A stretch of DNA of 64,000 nt, taken from contig JBBRAY010000015.1 of the NCBI GenBank assembly GCA_038206355.1, forward strand, positions 10,597-74,596. The letters run 5' to 3'. The notes under the pieces are model-generated. The model ran no database searches. It was not told the origin of the DNA and was given only the letters and a program-made list of their open reading frames with translations. Every line of letters begins with the position of its first letter. Within the stretch, counting starts at the first letter, position 1. Of the stretch, positions 53,326 through 63,170 are shown piece after piece. Source of the stretch: JAPLDB01 sp038206355. GTDB taxonomy: Bacteria; Bacteroidota; Bacteroidia; AKYH767-A; 2013-40CM-41-45. A program made the translations under genes and the position numbers.

Positions 53326-54390
53326 ATGAAAATACTGACAGTTGTAGGTGCACGCCCCCAGTTTGTAAAAGCTGCTGTGGTGAGCCGTGAAATAAAGAAA
53401 CGAAGTGGTGCAGATGAAGTGATGGTGCATACGGGCCAGCATTACGATGAGAATATGTCGGAGATATTTTTTACCGAGCTTGAAATTCCGAAGCCCCATT
53501 ACAACCTCAATCTGAACGACATGGATGCGCCGGTGATGACGGGCAGGATGATGGAGCAGTTGCACAGTGTCGTTTTGAAGGAAAAGCCCGATTGGGTTTT
53601 GGTGTATGGTGATACCAATTCTACACTTGCCGGCGGACTGGTTGCAAAACAAAATCGTATCAAACTCGGTCACGTGGAAGCGGGATTGCGGAGTCATAAC
53701 ATGAGCATGCTGGAAGAACTGAACAGGATTACGATTGACAGGATTTCAGATGTATTGTTTTGTCCAACCGATGCTGCCATGATCAACCTTCGCAATGAAG
53801 GGTACGATCATTTTAAAAGTAAAATGGTTTTGAGTGGCGACGTGATGTATGATGCTGCATTGTACAACTCAAAACTTGCCAGACAAAATTCTACGATCAC
53901 TGATAAGATTAAGGATAAAGACTTTATTCTCGTTACCATTCACCGGTCGGAAAATGTGGATGATGCTGAAATACTTTCAAATCTTGTTGATTCATTGAAT
54001 GAGATTTCTGAGAAATGTAAAATAATTCTTCCGCTTCATCCGCGTACAAAAAAAAGGATGCAGGAATTTGATCTGAAGTTTAATTTTGAAACCATTGAAC
54101 CAATTGGATACCTCGATATGATCCGGTTACTTATGGATTGTAAACTGGTGATGACTGATGGAGGCGGGCTTCAAAAGGAAGCTTACTTTTTTTCGAAACA
54201 TTGTATCACATTGCGTGAGCGGACAGAATGGACTGAGCTCGTGAAGCACGGTTATAATCTGATTGTCGGAAGTGATCGTATCCAGATACTGAAGGCGTAT
54301 GAACAAATGAGTAAAATGCGTGGAGATTTTTCTCAGAAACTTTATGGCGATGGAAATGCCGGGAAGATCATCGTTGATTCACTTTTATAA
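53326..54390 (+). CDS. wecB: UDP-N-acetylglucosamine 2-epimerase (non-hydrolysing)
   Basis: 354 residues. KILTVVGARPQFVKAAVVSR opens the fold, followed by VHTGQHYDENMSEIFF, VYGDTNSTLAGGLVA, KLGHVEAGLRSHN, VTIHRSENVDD, ILPLHPRT and TDGGGLQKEAYF. The nucleotide-sugar site LRERTEWTEL has TEW rather than TER. This variant also occurs in epimerases acting on diacetamido-uronic UDP-sugars, so the substrate may differ from UDP-GlcNAc. Reaction: C2 epimerisation, for example to UDP-ManNAc. Confidence 0.88.
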   Translation: MKILTVVGARPQFVKAAVVSREIKKRSGADEVMVHTGQHYDENMSEIFFTELEIPKPHYNLNLNDMDAPVMTGRMMEQLHSVVLKEKPDWVLVYGDTNSTLAGGLVAKQNRIKLGHVEAGLRSHNMSMLEELNRITIDRISDVLFCPTDAAMINLRNEGYDHFKSKMVLSGDVMYDAALYNSKLARQNSTITDKIKDKDFILVTIHRSENVDDAEILSNLVDSLNEISEKCKIILPLHPRTKKRMQEFDLKFNFETIEPIGYLDMIRLLMDCKLVMTDGGGLQKEAYFFSKHCITLRERTEWTELVKHGYNLIVGSDRIQILKAYEQMSKMRGDFSQKLYGDGNAGKIIVDSLL

Positions 54391-54407
54391 TCCTGAATGT
54401 ATTAGGA

Positions 54408-55634
54408 ATGAATGCTCCATATAAGGACAAAGGACTAATCCGGCTTTCTTTAATTTTGTACCTTTTTTTTCTTGCTTTTATTCCGCTTGTTTCAACCATT
54501 GCACTGGGCATCACTATTGTGCTCTGGCTAATGGATGGCGGATGGAAAAATAGTTTCAAATCAATTAAAGGAAATAAAACTTGGTGGTTTTTCCTGGCTT
54601 ATTATTTATTTCATGTGATTAGCCTGTTGTGGTCTGAGAATTATAAATATGCTTTTTTTGATTTACAGGTGAAGTTGTCGTTCCTGCTCGGTCCTGTTGT
54701 ATTTGCAGGAATTTCATTATCAGAGAACGATTGGAAAAGTTTACGCAGGGCATTTATTCTCGGAACTTTCGTTACGTGTTTGATTTGTCTGGGACATGCA
54801 TTCATGCAATTTAATACCGAGGGAACTACAGAGTACTTTTTCTATAATAAACTATCATATTTCTCTCATCCGACGTATTTACTGATTTACCTGAATCTTT
54901 CTCTGCTCTTTATTGTTTATGAATTATTTGATCGGAAGGAAGACAATAGGTGGTGGAAGCGCTCATACTCTATAATTATTTTTATTCAGTTGTTTGTGAT
55001 TTTTCTTTTGTCGGCCCGGACCGCACTGGCCACATGTCTTATTACGCTGATTGTTTATACAATTGTGCTGATCAGGCAAAGTAAACTAAGAAGGAGTGAT
55101 GCACCGGTAGTAATATTATTTTTCGCCACTGCTATATTATTTCAACTTGGAATTCTCCACTTCAACAACCGTTATGAGCAGGTTGCCAATATGATTGAAC
55201 ATCCTGAGTCGAAGGAAGAGAACAGCACGTCAATCCGCTACAATCTCTGGAAAATTGCCGGTGATCTTATTTCTGAGCATCCTGTAATTGGTGTGGGAAT
55301 CGGCGACATCAAGGAAGAACTTGTAAAAAAGTATGAAGCATATCATTATGAATATGGAATCATCAACAGGATTAGTCCGCACAACCAATACCTGCATACT
55401 GCCGTCATACTGGGTATCACCGGTGTATTGCTGTTAATTTTCATGCTTGGCAGTGCTTTTTTCCTGGCATGGAGAAACGGAGACTGGATTTATATGTTGT
55501 TCATTGTGATAATCACGTTGAATTGTATCACCGAAAGTATTCTTGAGCGTCAGGCCGGTATATTATTTTTTGTAATTTTTAATTCATTGTTGGCTTCACG
55601 TTTAATTGGAATAGAAAACAAGATATCTGAATGA
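54408..55634 (+). CDS. O-antigen ligase/polymerase-like membrane protein
   Basis: 408 residues with about ten hydrophobic segments. A Wzy_C/O-antigen ligase-type periplasmic loop includes NSTSIRYNLWKIAGDLISEHPVIGVGIGDIKEEL and NRISPHNQYLHTAVILGI (the RxxxW..a......PlxGxGxG...H/HNxyL pattern). It would ligate or polymerise the exported glycan at the periplasmic face. It lies 17 bp after the epimerase gene and overlaps the next gene by 4 bp. Ligase versus polymerase cannot be decided by motif alone. Confidence 0.85.
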   Translation: MNAPYKDKGLIRLSLILYLFFLAFIPLVSTIALGITIVLWLMDGGWKNSFKSIKGNKTWWFFLAYYLFHVISLLWSENYKYAFFDLQVKLSFLLGPVVFAGISLSENDWKSLRRAFILGTFVTCLICLGHAFMQFNTEGTTEYFFYNKLSYFSHPTYLLIYLNLSLLFIVYELFDRKEDNRWWKRSYSIIIFIQLFVIFLLSARTALATCLITLIVYTIVLIRQSKLRRSDAPVVILFFATAILFQLGILHFNNRYEQVANMIEHPESKEENSTSIRYNLWKIAGDLISEHPVIGVGIGDIKEELVKKYEAYHYEYGIINRISPHNQYLHTAVILGITGVLLLIFMLGSAFFLAWRNGDWIYMLFIVIITLNCITESILERQAGILFFVIFNSLLASRLIGIENKISE

Positions 55635-57682
55635 ATTCCGCTAATCGTTTATTTTTGAACCTCAGGTTTCTCTTCCGTGTTTACCTGCTTGCCTTAGGGG
55701 TGTTTTTTATTTACAGAATAGCGTACCTTTTCCGTATTCTTGAAGGAGAGGAGATAAAGTCATTTTCCGGAGACATACTAAAGGCATTTATTACTGCTAT
55801 CCGCTTTGATACGGTTACAATATGTTACGGACTGATACTACCCGTTGCGCTTTCGTTTTTTTGTCTGATGGGGGAGAAGGCATCTTCCGGAATATTTCTG
55901 ACGCAGAAAATATATCTGACATTTTTACTTGTTGTATTTACCATCATTCTTATTGTTGATTATTACTACTACACGTATTTTCAGTCACACATCAATGTTT
56001 TAATATTTGGTTTTGTAGAGGACGATACAGCTGCAGTGATTAAGTCGTTATGGACTGATTATCCATTGCTGAAAGTGATCATTGGAATAGTTGTCAGTGG
56101 TTATGTTTATTATAAAATAATTAATTGGTTGCAGCGGAATGTAAGACTTAATGCAAATCCCCTTTCGAATGGCAAGGCGATCGGATATTCCATAACTTTT
56201 GTATTGTTGTTTGTGATTGGCCTCCGCTCTTCATTCGGAACATTTCCGGTGCAGATGGACGATGCATCAGTTTCATCAAATGCAAAAGTAAACCTGTTGC
56301 CCATCAATGGCGTGTTTGCATTTAAAGATGCCATTGCATATCACAAAAATGAATTCAGTATGGATCATGTGATTAACAGGGTGAAGGAGTTGGGGTATAA
56401 AGACCGGCAATCTGCTATGAATGATTACCTCGAAACAAATTTCATTGAGCCGCTTCCCGGAATAGATTCTCTCTATACTTTAACAGATACCAATTCAGTT
56501 GTAAGGAGTTCTCCGCCCAATATTGTTTTCTTTCTGCTGGAAAGCTGGAGTAACAACAATATGTATTTGCAATCAAAGGATATAAACCTGCTCGGTACAT
56601 TAGAGAAATACTGGAACAACGACATTCTCTTTCGTCATTTTCTTTCCGGGCATAACGGCACGATTAACAGTATTGAAGGCATGATGGTCAATACACCGAT
56701 TACACCGGTCTCTCAATCTGCTTACTCTGACGTGACATTTGAATCTTCCTGTGCCAAACCATTTTATGAAAAAGGATATGAGACCACATTTATATCCGGA
56801 GGAAAAATTAACTGGCGGAACATCAATAATTTTATTCCGCGACAATATTTTGAAAAAGTAGAAGGTAATGCTGACATCAAAAAGGCAATCCCTGAGGCAC
56901 AGGAATGTGAATGGGGCGTGTATGATGAATATTTATTTACTGATGTTTTTAATAAGCTGAAAGACACAAAAGGTAAGCCGCAGTTTATTTATGCGCTAAC
57001 CACCACGAACCACACACCATTTCATTTGCCTGATCATTACAAGCCTTATCCTGTTAATCTAAATGCTGAGATTAAAAATCGGCTTAAGGTTGACGAAGAG
57101 CTGGCCGTAAATAACCTGACCAATCTTCAATACAGCAATGATTGTTTGGGAAAATTTCTTGATCAATTGGCTGCTTCACCATTTGCGGAGAATACCATTG
57201 TTGTTGCAACAGGTGACCACAATAACCTGATGCTATTTGATTTTGATGAAGCACATTATTTTTATCGCTACAGTGTGCCGTTACTGATGCATGTTCCTGA
57301 AAAGTATCTTGCAAATACTGAGATTGATACCACACGTTGGGGATCACATAAAGATATTTTCCCGACGATTTATAATCTGGCACTGGACAGCGCAGTTTAT
57401 TTCAACAATGGAAATAACCTGCTTGAAAAAGATGCTGATCGTAAAAAATATTTTGCGCTCAACATCATGGGCGAAACGGCAATAAATGACGAGGGTGCTG
57501 TACGTTTTAATTTCGACCAGAAGTTTATGAAAAGAAACAATGAATTGTTTGAGATTGTTTACACGCCGGATAGTTCATTGAGCGCTTTGATGCGAAGAGC
57601 AAAAGCATATTATAGTATGATGTGTTTTCAGCTAAAGAAAGAACTCGATAATCACCATAGTAATTCTTTGCTGAAGAAGTAG
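55631..57682 (+). CDS. LTA-synthase-like membrane phosphotransferase (sulfatase fold)
   Basis: 683 residues. Five N-terminal membrane segments (about 1-235) lead into an alkaline-phosphatase/sulfatase-fold catalytic domain. NIVFFLLESWSNN supplies the first metal-binding acid, and HNGTINSIEGM the likely catalytic Thr. TTTNHTPFHLPDHY and VVATGDHNN complete the site. In Firmicutes LtaS polymerises glycerol phosphate. In a Gram-negative O-antigen cluster a relative would more plausibly add phosphoglycerol, phosphoethanolamine or a similar group to a glycan or lipid (inference). It is the last gene of the cluster, coupled by ATGA to the ligase-like gene. Confidence 0.82.
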   Translation: MNSANRLFLNLRFLFRVYLLALGVFFIYRIAYLFRILEGEEIKSFSGDILKAFITAIRFDTVTICYGLILPVALSFFCLMGEKASSGIFLTQKIYLTFLLVVFTIILIVDYYYYTYFQSHINVLIFGFVEDDTAAVIKSLWTDYPLLKVIIGIVVSGYVYYKIINWLQRNVRLNANPLSNGKAIGYSITFVLLFVIGLRSSFGTFPVQMDDASVSSNAKVNLLPINGVFAFKDAIAYHKNEFSMDHVINRVKELGYKDRQSAMNDYLETNFIEPLPGIDSLYTLTDTNSVVRSSPPNIVFFLLESWSNNNMYLQSKDINLLGTLEKYWNNDILFRHFLSGHNGTINSIEGMMVNTPITPVSQSAYSDVTFESSCAKPFYEKGYETTFISGGKINWRNINNFIPRQYFEKVEGNADIKKAIPEAQECEWGVYDEYLFTDVFNKLKDTKGKPQFIYALTTTNHTPFHLPDHYKPYPVNLNAEIKNRLKVDEELAVNNLTNLQYSNDCLGKFLDQLAASPFAENTIVVATGDHNNLMLFDFDEAHYFYRYSVPLLMHVPEKYLANTEIDTTRWGSHKDIFPTIYNLALDSAVYFNNGNNLLEKDADRKKYFALNIMGETAINDEGAVRFNFDQKFMKRNNELFEIVYTPDSSLSALMRRAKAYYSMMCFQLKKELDNHHSNSLLKK

Positions 57683-57966
57683 TTCGGCTTTCAACAGAAG
57701 AAGTGCAGGGGGTATATGCTTCTTTAAATTTAGTTGGACTTCTCATTTTGTTCGGGGTGATATAAGTTTTCATTATCAAGTTTTGGAATAATGATTTATA
57801 TGATGTTTGGATTATTCTCCTGCTAATGAGCGAGATAATAAGTTTATTTTATTTCCGTGTTATAAGATTTATCCTGTTTGTAAATCTTTAGTTGACGTTT
57901 GTTTTCTCCAGTAGTTATCCCGAATCAGGATTTAATTTGTCATATGAATTCAAATGATAAATTAGA

Positions 57967-58839
57967 ATGCGGCGTTGGAAATATTTCGTGGCGAGTGTCT
58001 GTTGCTTCTTCAGCATTTCTTTATTGATGGCAGGGTCAATTGAGCATAGATCGGGCATAGGTTTTTCAGCAGGTATTTCAAATTACATCGGTGACCTGGA
58101 TGATAATTTTGTTCCCCGGTTTTCAACTCCGGGAGTAGGCGCACATTTTATTCATTCCTTTTCACCGGTTGTTAGCTTTCGTTTTTCCTATTATCACGGG
58201 TGGTTGCAGGCATCGGATAAACAAGGAAGCCTGAATAACATGAATGGACGAAATCTTTCTTTTAAAACAAAACTTGATGAGGTGGCAGCGATCTTAAGAC
58301 TCAAGTTGACCAATTATAAATGGCACAGCCGAAGATATGCCATCATTGAGCCATATATTTTTGGAGGCGTTGCTTTCTTTCATTTTAATCCACGGGCAAA
58401 ACACGAGGGTATATGGTACGACCTCCACTCATTAGGAACCGAAGGCCAATATTTAACTGATGGAAATAATCCGGCTCCATATAGTCTTTACCAGTGGGCC
58501 ATACCGATGGGAGCCGGCGTTGAAAAAAATTTGAACTCAAATTGGGTACTCGGAATTGAATTTGGTTTCCGTAAGTTATTTACCGATTACCTCGATGACG
58601 TTAGCTGGAACTATCCCGACAAGTCCTTCATGATGCGGGAAATGGGACCTGTTGCAACAGCACTTTCCGATCCCAGCGACAGAAGCAAATATCCTGACGG
58701 GCGATCCGGATACCTGCGTGGAAACCCTGAACAGAAGGACTGGTATTCCTATTCCAATGTACACATCACTTATTATTTTTCCGGAAATAGTGGTAATAAA
58801 AGTCAACGGGTTACCAATTACACCAAATGTGTAAAGTAA
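57967..58839 (+). CDS. DUF6089-like outer membrane beta-barrel protein
   Basis: 290 residues. The signal peptide (WKYFVASVCCFFSISLLMAGS) is followed by alternating beta strands: GIGFSAGISNYIGDLDD, FSPVVSFRFSYYHGWLQASD, YAIIEPYIFGGVAFFHFNPRA, LPMGAGVEKNLNSNWVLGIEFGFRKLFTDYLDDVSW (approximate), ending in a polar tail. The GxxNYxGDL start and FRKLFTDYLDDVS are typical of the Bacteroidota DUF6089/PorT-like barrel group. It sits alone, 284 bp after the polysaccharide cluster. Function unknown. Confidence 0.75.
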   Translation: MRRWKYFVASVCCFFSISLLMAGSIEHRSGIGFSAGISNYIGDLDDNFVPRFSTPGVGAHFIHSFSPVVSFRFSYYHGWLQASDKQGSLNNMNGRNLSFKTKLDEVAAILRLKLTNYKWHSRRYAIIEPYIFGGVAFFHFNPRAKHEGIWYDLHSLGTEGQYLTDGNNPAPYSLYQWAIPMGAGVEKNLNSNWVLGIEFGFRKLFTDYLDDVSWNYPDKSFMMREMGPVATALSDPSDRSKYPDGRSGYLRGNPEQKDWYSYSNVHITYYFSGNSGNKSQRVTNYTKCVK

Positions 58840-58946
58840 CTTTTGAATTTCAACGAACGAATCAGCGCTACTGTTTTTTCGGCTCCCAATGAAGGGAGTC
58901 AATAAATGCCTGCACAATCGCCGCAAATACTTTCTAAATGGATATT

Positions 58947-61559
58947 TTATATCTCTACAAGCTTTGATGTATTCCTAAACACAAACTCATGCTTCTTATC
59001 CACATCCAGTTCAATCGAATCATCCTTGTTCACCTTACCTGCAAGAATCTGTTTTGACAATTCATTCAGCACCTTCTTTTGTAATACTCTCTTCAACGGC
59101 CTTGCCCCAAATTGTGGATCATATCCCAACTGCGCAAGCCAGTCAACAGCATCAGGAGTGAAGCTGATCGAGATTCCGTTTTCTCCCACCATCTTTTGCA
59201 AATGTTCAAGCTGCAATACAACAATCTCCTTTACTTCTTCTCTGCTGAGCGGAGTGAACATGATGATCTCATCTATCCTGTTTAGAAACTCCGGACGAAT
59301 GGTTTTCTTCAATACATCAAATACTTTCACCTTGGTGGATGCCATTACATTTTCTCTGTTCTTATCCGTCATCTCATCGAAGCTTTCTTGAATAATATTA
59401 GAGCCGATGTTCGACGTCATCACAATTATCGTGTTCTTAAAATTCGCCGTCCGTCCTTTATTATCCGTGAGCCGTCCGTCATCCAGCACTTGCAACAGGA
59501 TGTTGAATACATCCGGATGCGCTTTTTCAATTTCATCGAGCAACACGACAGAGTAGGGGCGCCTGCGAACGGATTCAGTTAGTTGTCCGCCTTCGTCATA
59601 TCCCACATATCCCGGAGGTGCACCGATCAATCTGGAAACAGAATGCTTCTCCTGGTATTCACTCATGTCAATGCGCGTCATTGCATTTTCGTCGTTGAAA
59701 AGAAATTCAGCGAGCGCTTTTGCAAGTTCTGTTTTACCGACGCCTGTTGTCCCCAGGAAAATAAATGAACCAATGGGTTTCCTTTTATCCTGAAGGCCCG
59801 CACGACTTCTCCGCACAGCATCACTCAATGCAGAGATTGCTTCATCTTGTCCGACTACACGTTTGTGCAATTCTTCTTCAAGGTGCAATAATTTTTCACG
59901 TTCACTCTGCAGCATCCGTTTCACCGGAACACCCGTCCAGCGTGAAACCACTTCTGCAATATCTTCCGAGTCTACTTCTTCTTTGATCAAAGCTGTTTCG
60001 CCCTGTTGTTTTACCAATTGCTTTTCAAGATCGTGAAGTTCTTTTTCTGCTTCTTTAATTTTTCCATAACGGATCTCAGCTACTTTACCATAATCTCCTG
60101 CGCGTTCCGCCTGTTCCGCTTCGACTTTATAATTCTCTACGCTTTCTTTAGTGGTTTGAATCTGCGTAACAACGGCGCGTTCTGACTCCCACTTTGCTTT
60201 CACCTGGTTGCGCTCATCGGTAAGGTTAGCGATTTCTTCATTCAATTCTTTCAAACGTTTTTTGTCATTCTCGCGCTTGATTGCTTCACGTTCAATTTCC
60301 ATCTGCATGATTCGTCTGTTGATGGCATCAAGTTCTTCCGGCACGGAATCAATTTCCAGTCGCAGTTTGGCAGCAGACTCATCAATCAGATCAATGGCTT
60401 TGTCGGGAAGAAACCGGTCGTTGATATACCGTTCGCTCAGTTCAACGGCAGCAATAATCGCTTCGTCTTTGATGCGTACTTTGTGGTGCGTTTCATAGCG
60501 CTCCTTCAGTCCGCGTAAAATCGCAATGGCATCCTGCGTATCGGGTTCTTCAACAAGCACTTTTTGAAATCGTCGTTCAAGAGCTTTGTCACGTTCGATA
60601 TATTTCTGGTATTCAGCAAGTGTTGTTGCACCAATGGCGCGCAGTTCTCCACGGGCCAAAGCAGGTTTTAAAATATTTGCTGCGTCCATGGCGCCTTCTC
60701 CTGCGCCGGCACCTACAAGCGTATGAATTTCATCAATGAAAAGAACGATGTCGCCTTCTGCACTGATGACTTCTTTAACAACAGATTTCAGTCGCTCTTC
60801 AAATTCTCCTTTATATTTCGCGCCTGCAATGAGCGAGCCCATGTCAAGCGAATAAATTTGTTTGCTCTTTAAGTTTTCTGGAACGTCGCCATTTATAATC
60901 CTGTGCGCAAGACCTTCAGCAATCGCAGTTTTTCCTACGCCGGGCTCGCCGATGAGGATGGGATTGTTTTTCGTCCGGCGTGAAAGTATCTGTAGCACCC
61001 TTCTTATTTCTTCATCCCGACCGATTACCGGATCCAGTTTTCCTGCTCGCGCCAGTTCATTCAGGTTACGGGCATATTTATTTAATGCGTTGTAGGTTTC
61101 TTCCGCGCTGGCACTGGTTACTTTTTCTCCTTTGCGCAATTCTTTGATGGCAGCAATGGCGTCTTTTTCAGTCACGCCTTCACTCCTGAGTAACTGCGCA
61201 GTTTTTTCTTTGCCGTGAAGTATGCCAAGAAAAATATGTTCCAGCGCAACAAATTCATCACCGAAAGTTTTCAGGTAACTGACAGCTTTTTGTAACGCTT
61301 TATTGCCGTCGTCGGATAAATATTGATTGCCACCGGTAACTCGGGGATAACCTTTCATGAGGGTATCAACACCATTCACAACATTGTTTACGTTGGAATT
61401 CACTTTTTTAAGGATGAAAGGAATAACGTTTTCGTCAACCTCCATCAGCCCTTTTAAAAGATGCGCCGGCTCGATACTTTGTTGTTCATTGGAAGCCGCA
61501 AGTTGCTGTGCCTGCTGTACGGCCTCCTGTGATTTGATAGTGAAATTATTTAGATTCAT
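58947..61559 (-). CDS. clpB: ATP-dependent chaperone ClpB
   Basis: 870 residues, standard length. It is a hexameric disaggregase working with DnaK/DnaJ. The N domain (MNLNNFTIKSQEAVQQAQQLA) is followed by NBD1 with Walker A GEPGVGKTAIAEGL and Walker B VLFIDEIHTLVGAGAG. The long coiled-coil middle domain (about 400-525) distinguishes it from ClpA/ClpC, and NBD2 has GTTGVGKTELAKALAEF and VVLLDEIEKAHPDVFN. The C-terminus is complete (FVFRNTSKLVEI). The promoter on the minus strand is TACCTTTG at 61642-61635. No HrcA/CIRCE or heat-shock-type operator is visible upstream. Confidence 0.97.
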   Translation of the reverse strand: MNLNNFTIKSQEAVQQAQQLAASNEQQSIEPAHLLKGLMEVDENVIPFILKKVNSNVNNVVNGVDTLMKGYPRVTGGNQYLSDDGNKALQKAVSYLKTFGDEFVALEHIFLGILHGKEKTAQLLRSEGVTEKDAIAAIKELRKGEKVTSASAEETYNALNKYARNLNELARAGKLDPVIGRDEEIRRVLQILSRRTKNNPILIGEPGVGKTAIAEGLAHRIINGDVPENLKSKQIYSLDMGSLIAGAKYKGEFEERLKSVVKEVISAEGDIVLFIDEIHTLVGAGAGEGAMDAANILKPALARGELRAIGATTLAEYQKYIERDKALERRFQKVLVEEPDTQDAIAILRGLKERYETHHKVRIKDEAIIAAVELSERYINDRFLPDKAIDLIDESAAKLRLEIDSVPEELDAINRRIMQMEIEREAIKRENDKKRLKELNEEIANLTDERNQVKAKWESERAVVTQIQTTKESVENYKVEAEQAERAGDYGKVAEIRYGKIKEAEKELHDLEKQLVKQQGETALIKEEVDSEDIAEVVSRWTGVPVKRMLQSEREKLLHLEEELHKRVVGQDEAISALSDAVRRSRAGLQDKRKPIGSFIFLGTTGVGKTELAKALAEFLFNDENAMTRIDMSEYQEKHSVSRLIGAPPGYVGYDEGGQLTESVRRRPYSVVLLDEIEKAHPDVFNILLQVLDDGRLTDNKGRTANFKNTIIVMTSNIGSNIIQESFDEMTDKNRENVMASTKVKVFDVLKKTIRPEFLNRIDEIIMFTPLSREEVKEIVVLQLEHLQKMVGENGISISFTPDAVDWLAQLGYDPQFGARPLKRVLQKKVLNELSKQILAGKVNKDDSIELDVDKKHEFVFRNTSKLVEI

Positions 61560-61634
61560 ATTTTAATGAGTATTAATAGTTGAAAAATATGCTGTTGTCC
61601 TGTCGTTGTCAAAGAAGAAGCCAGAAGATGATTG

Positions 61635-61642
61635 CAAAGGTA
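61635..61642 (-). promoter_or_regulatory. -7 element for clpB
   Basis: TACCTTTG read on the minus strand matches TAnnTTTG exactly; it gives a leader of about 70 bases before the ATG at 61559. The -33 region is not convincing. Confidence 0.5.
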
Positions 61643-61742
61643 TCACTAACACTTTGTCATAAAATGATTTTTATCACCGACAGAATGACGAATCACTTGA
61701 TTATAAACTGACGGAAATGGTATTGGTTGTTTTTCCGAAAAG

Positions 61743-61925
61743 TTGAAAAGCTGCTTGCCGCTGGCGGCTTGCTTCTGGCTATTCCGTACTAGCCGAATAC
61801 TGCCTAATGCCTATCCGGCGAAGGACGGATTCGCCTCTGGCGAACTGCCCACTGCCGCTTTCTTACTGCCCATCTGCCGCCGGCTGCTGTCCCCTTTCTG
61901 CGCACTTCCATCATTTGTAAATTCG
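61743..61925. repeat. Word-like low-complexity intergenic tract
   Basis: A run of degenerate short words (ctgccgctggcggcttgc, actgcctaatgcc, cgaactgcccactgcc, ctgcccatctgccgccgg) lies between the clpB promoter and the next promoter. It contains GGCGAA-ggacgga-TTCGCC (61817-61835). No start, stop or composition pattern suggests a gene. The style matches 2998-3179. Confidence 0.6.
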
Positions 61926-62027
61926 CAATCATTCGTTTTTCGTACACCGTATTTCGTACCTTATCCTTTCAACATTACCACGTTCATATTTACCATTATC
62001 TCTCTATCTAACATCACCCAACGCCGA

Positions 62028-62035
62028 TACATTTG
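62028..62035 (+). promoter_or_regulatory. -7 element for the glycosyltransferase/sigma-factor pair
   Basis: TACATTTG is an exact TAnnTTTG match, 16 bases before the ATG at 62052. A -33 TTG at 19-21 bases is not evident. Confidence 0.5.
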
Positions 62036-62051
62036 CGACAATTAAATTTGA

Positions 62052-63170
62052 ATGATCCCCGAAATAATATTGACCGTTCTATGGGTGGCCTGCATGGCTT
62101 GCGCAGCTATTCACCTGTTTTTTTTCCTGTTTTCTTTCAGCAAGCTTTCACTCTATAAACCGACGGAGAAGCAGGGTTTGAGGCAACCTGTATCAGTAAT
62201 CATCTGCGCAAAGAATGAAGTAAACAACCTTAGGAAACATATGCACCTGTGGATGGAACAGGCATACCATGATTTTGAAGTGATCATCGTCAACGATTGT
62301 TCCTGGGATGAAACAGAAGAATTTCTGAAGGAGGAGAAAGTAAAATATCCACAGATGAAAGTTGTTACCATTCCCGAGCAGGATAAATACAGGCATGGAA
62401 AAAAGTTTGCCGTGGCGCTGGGTATCAAGGCAGCGAAGAATGAAGTTTTGTTGTTTAGTGATGCCGACTGCTTTCCGGAAGGGAAAAACTGGATTGCGTT
62501 GATGCAGGACAGTTATAATCCTTCCACTGAAATCGTACTCGGATACGGAGCGACATCAAAAGAAAAAGGATTCCTCAACAGGTTGATACGCTTTGATACT
62601 TTTCATGTGGCCTTACAATACATTTCTTTTGCCTTATCCGGAAACGCATACATGGGCGTGGGCAGGAACCTTTCTTACAGGAAGGATTTATTTTTTAGAA
62701 AGAAGGGATTCGCCAGTCACAACCATTTATTCAGTGGCGACGACGACCTTTTCGTAAATGAAAATGCCACCAATGTGAATACGGCCGTCCAGATAAATCC
62801 GCAGTCATTCACGTTTACAGAGGCAAAGAAAACATTCGGCGACTGGATAAAACAGAAGTCGAGGCATGGAACCACCGCTGCTTATTACAAAGGCAGGCAC
62901 AAATTCCAACTCGCCCTTCTCAGTCTGAGCAATCTTATCTTCTTTTTACTCTTGATAACTTTGTTCATACTTCGTTTTCAATGGGAGGCAGTACTATTAC
63001 TTTATGGCATAAAATTGATGATTCAATGGATAATCAGTTTTGGAGCCGCTAAAAGACTTGGGGAAAAGGATCTAATGTGGCTGTATCCCTTGCATGAATT
63101 GGTTTATACGTTTCTTCAACCGCTATTTTATCTATCTTCACGATTCACTAAACAAAAAGCATGGAAGTAA
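62052..63170 (+). CDS. Membrane glycosyltransferase, family 2
   Basis: 372 residues. An N-terminal membrane segment precedes the GT2 domain: PVSVIICAKNEVNNLRKHMHLW, VIIVNDCSWDETEEFL, LFSDADCFPEGKNWIALM (DxD) and GVGRNLSYRKDLFFRKKG. The acceptor region has SGDDDLFVNENA and the QKSRHGTT (QxxRW-like) segment. Three C-terminal membrane segments follow, the layout of processive or polyisoprenyl-type GT2 enzymes. Its last 10 bases overlap the sigma-factor gene, so the two are coupled. Confidence 0.87.
   Translation: MIPEIILTVLWVACMACAAIHLFFFLFSFSKLSLYKPTEKQGLRQPVSVIICAKNEVNNLRKHMHLWMEQAYHDFEVIIVNDCSWDETEEFLKEEKVKYPQMKVVTIPEQDKYRHGKKFAVALGIKAAKNEVLLFSDADCFPEGKNWIALMQDSYNPSTEIVLGYGATSKEKGFLNRLIRFDTFHVALQYISFALSGNAYMGVGRNLSYRKDLFFRKKGFASHNHLFSGDDDLFVNENATNVNTAVQINPQSFTFTEAKKTFGDWIKQKSRHGTTAAYYKGRHKFQLALLSLSNLIFFLLLITLFILRFQWEAVLLLYGIKLMIQWIISFGAAKRLGEKDLMWLYPLHELVYTFLQPLFYLSSRFTKQKAWK

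Noticed and set aside
58861..58895. Bidirectional terminator between the DUF6089-like gene and clpB (GGCTCCC..GGGAGTC)
   Set aside because: The 7-bp stem lacks a T-run in the right place on either strand.
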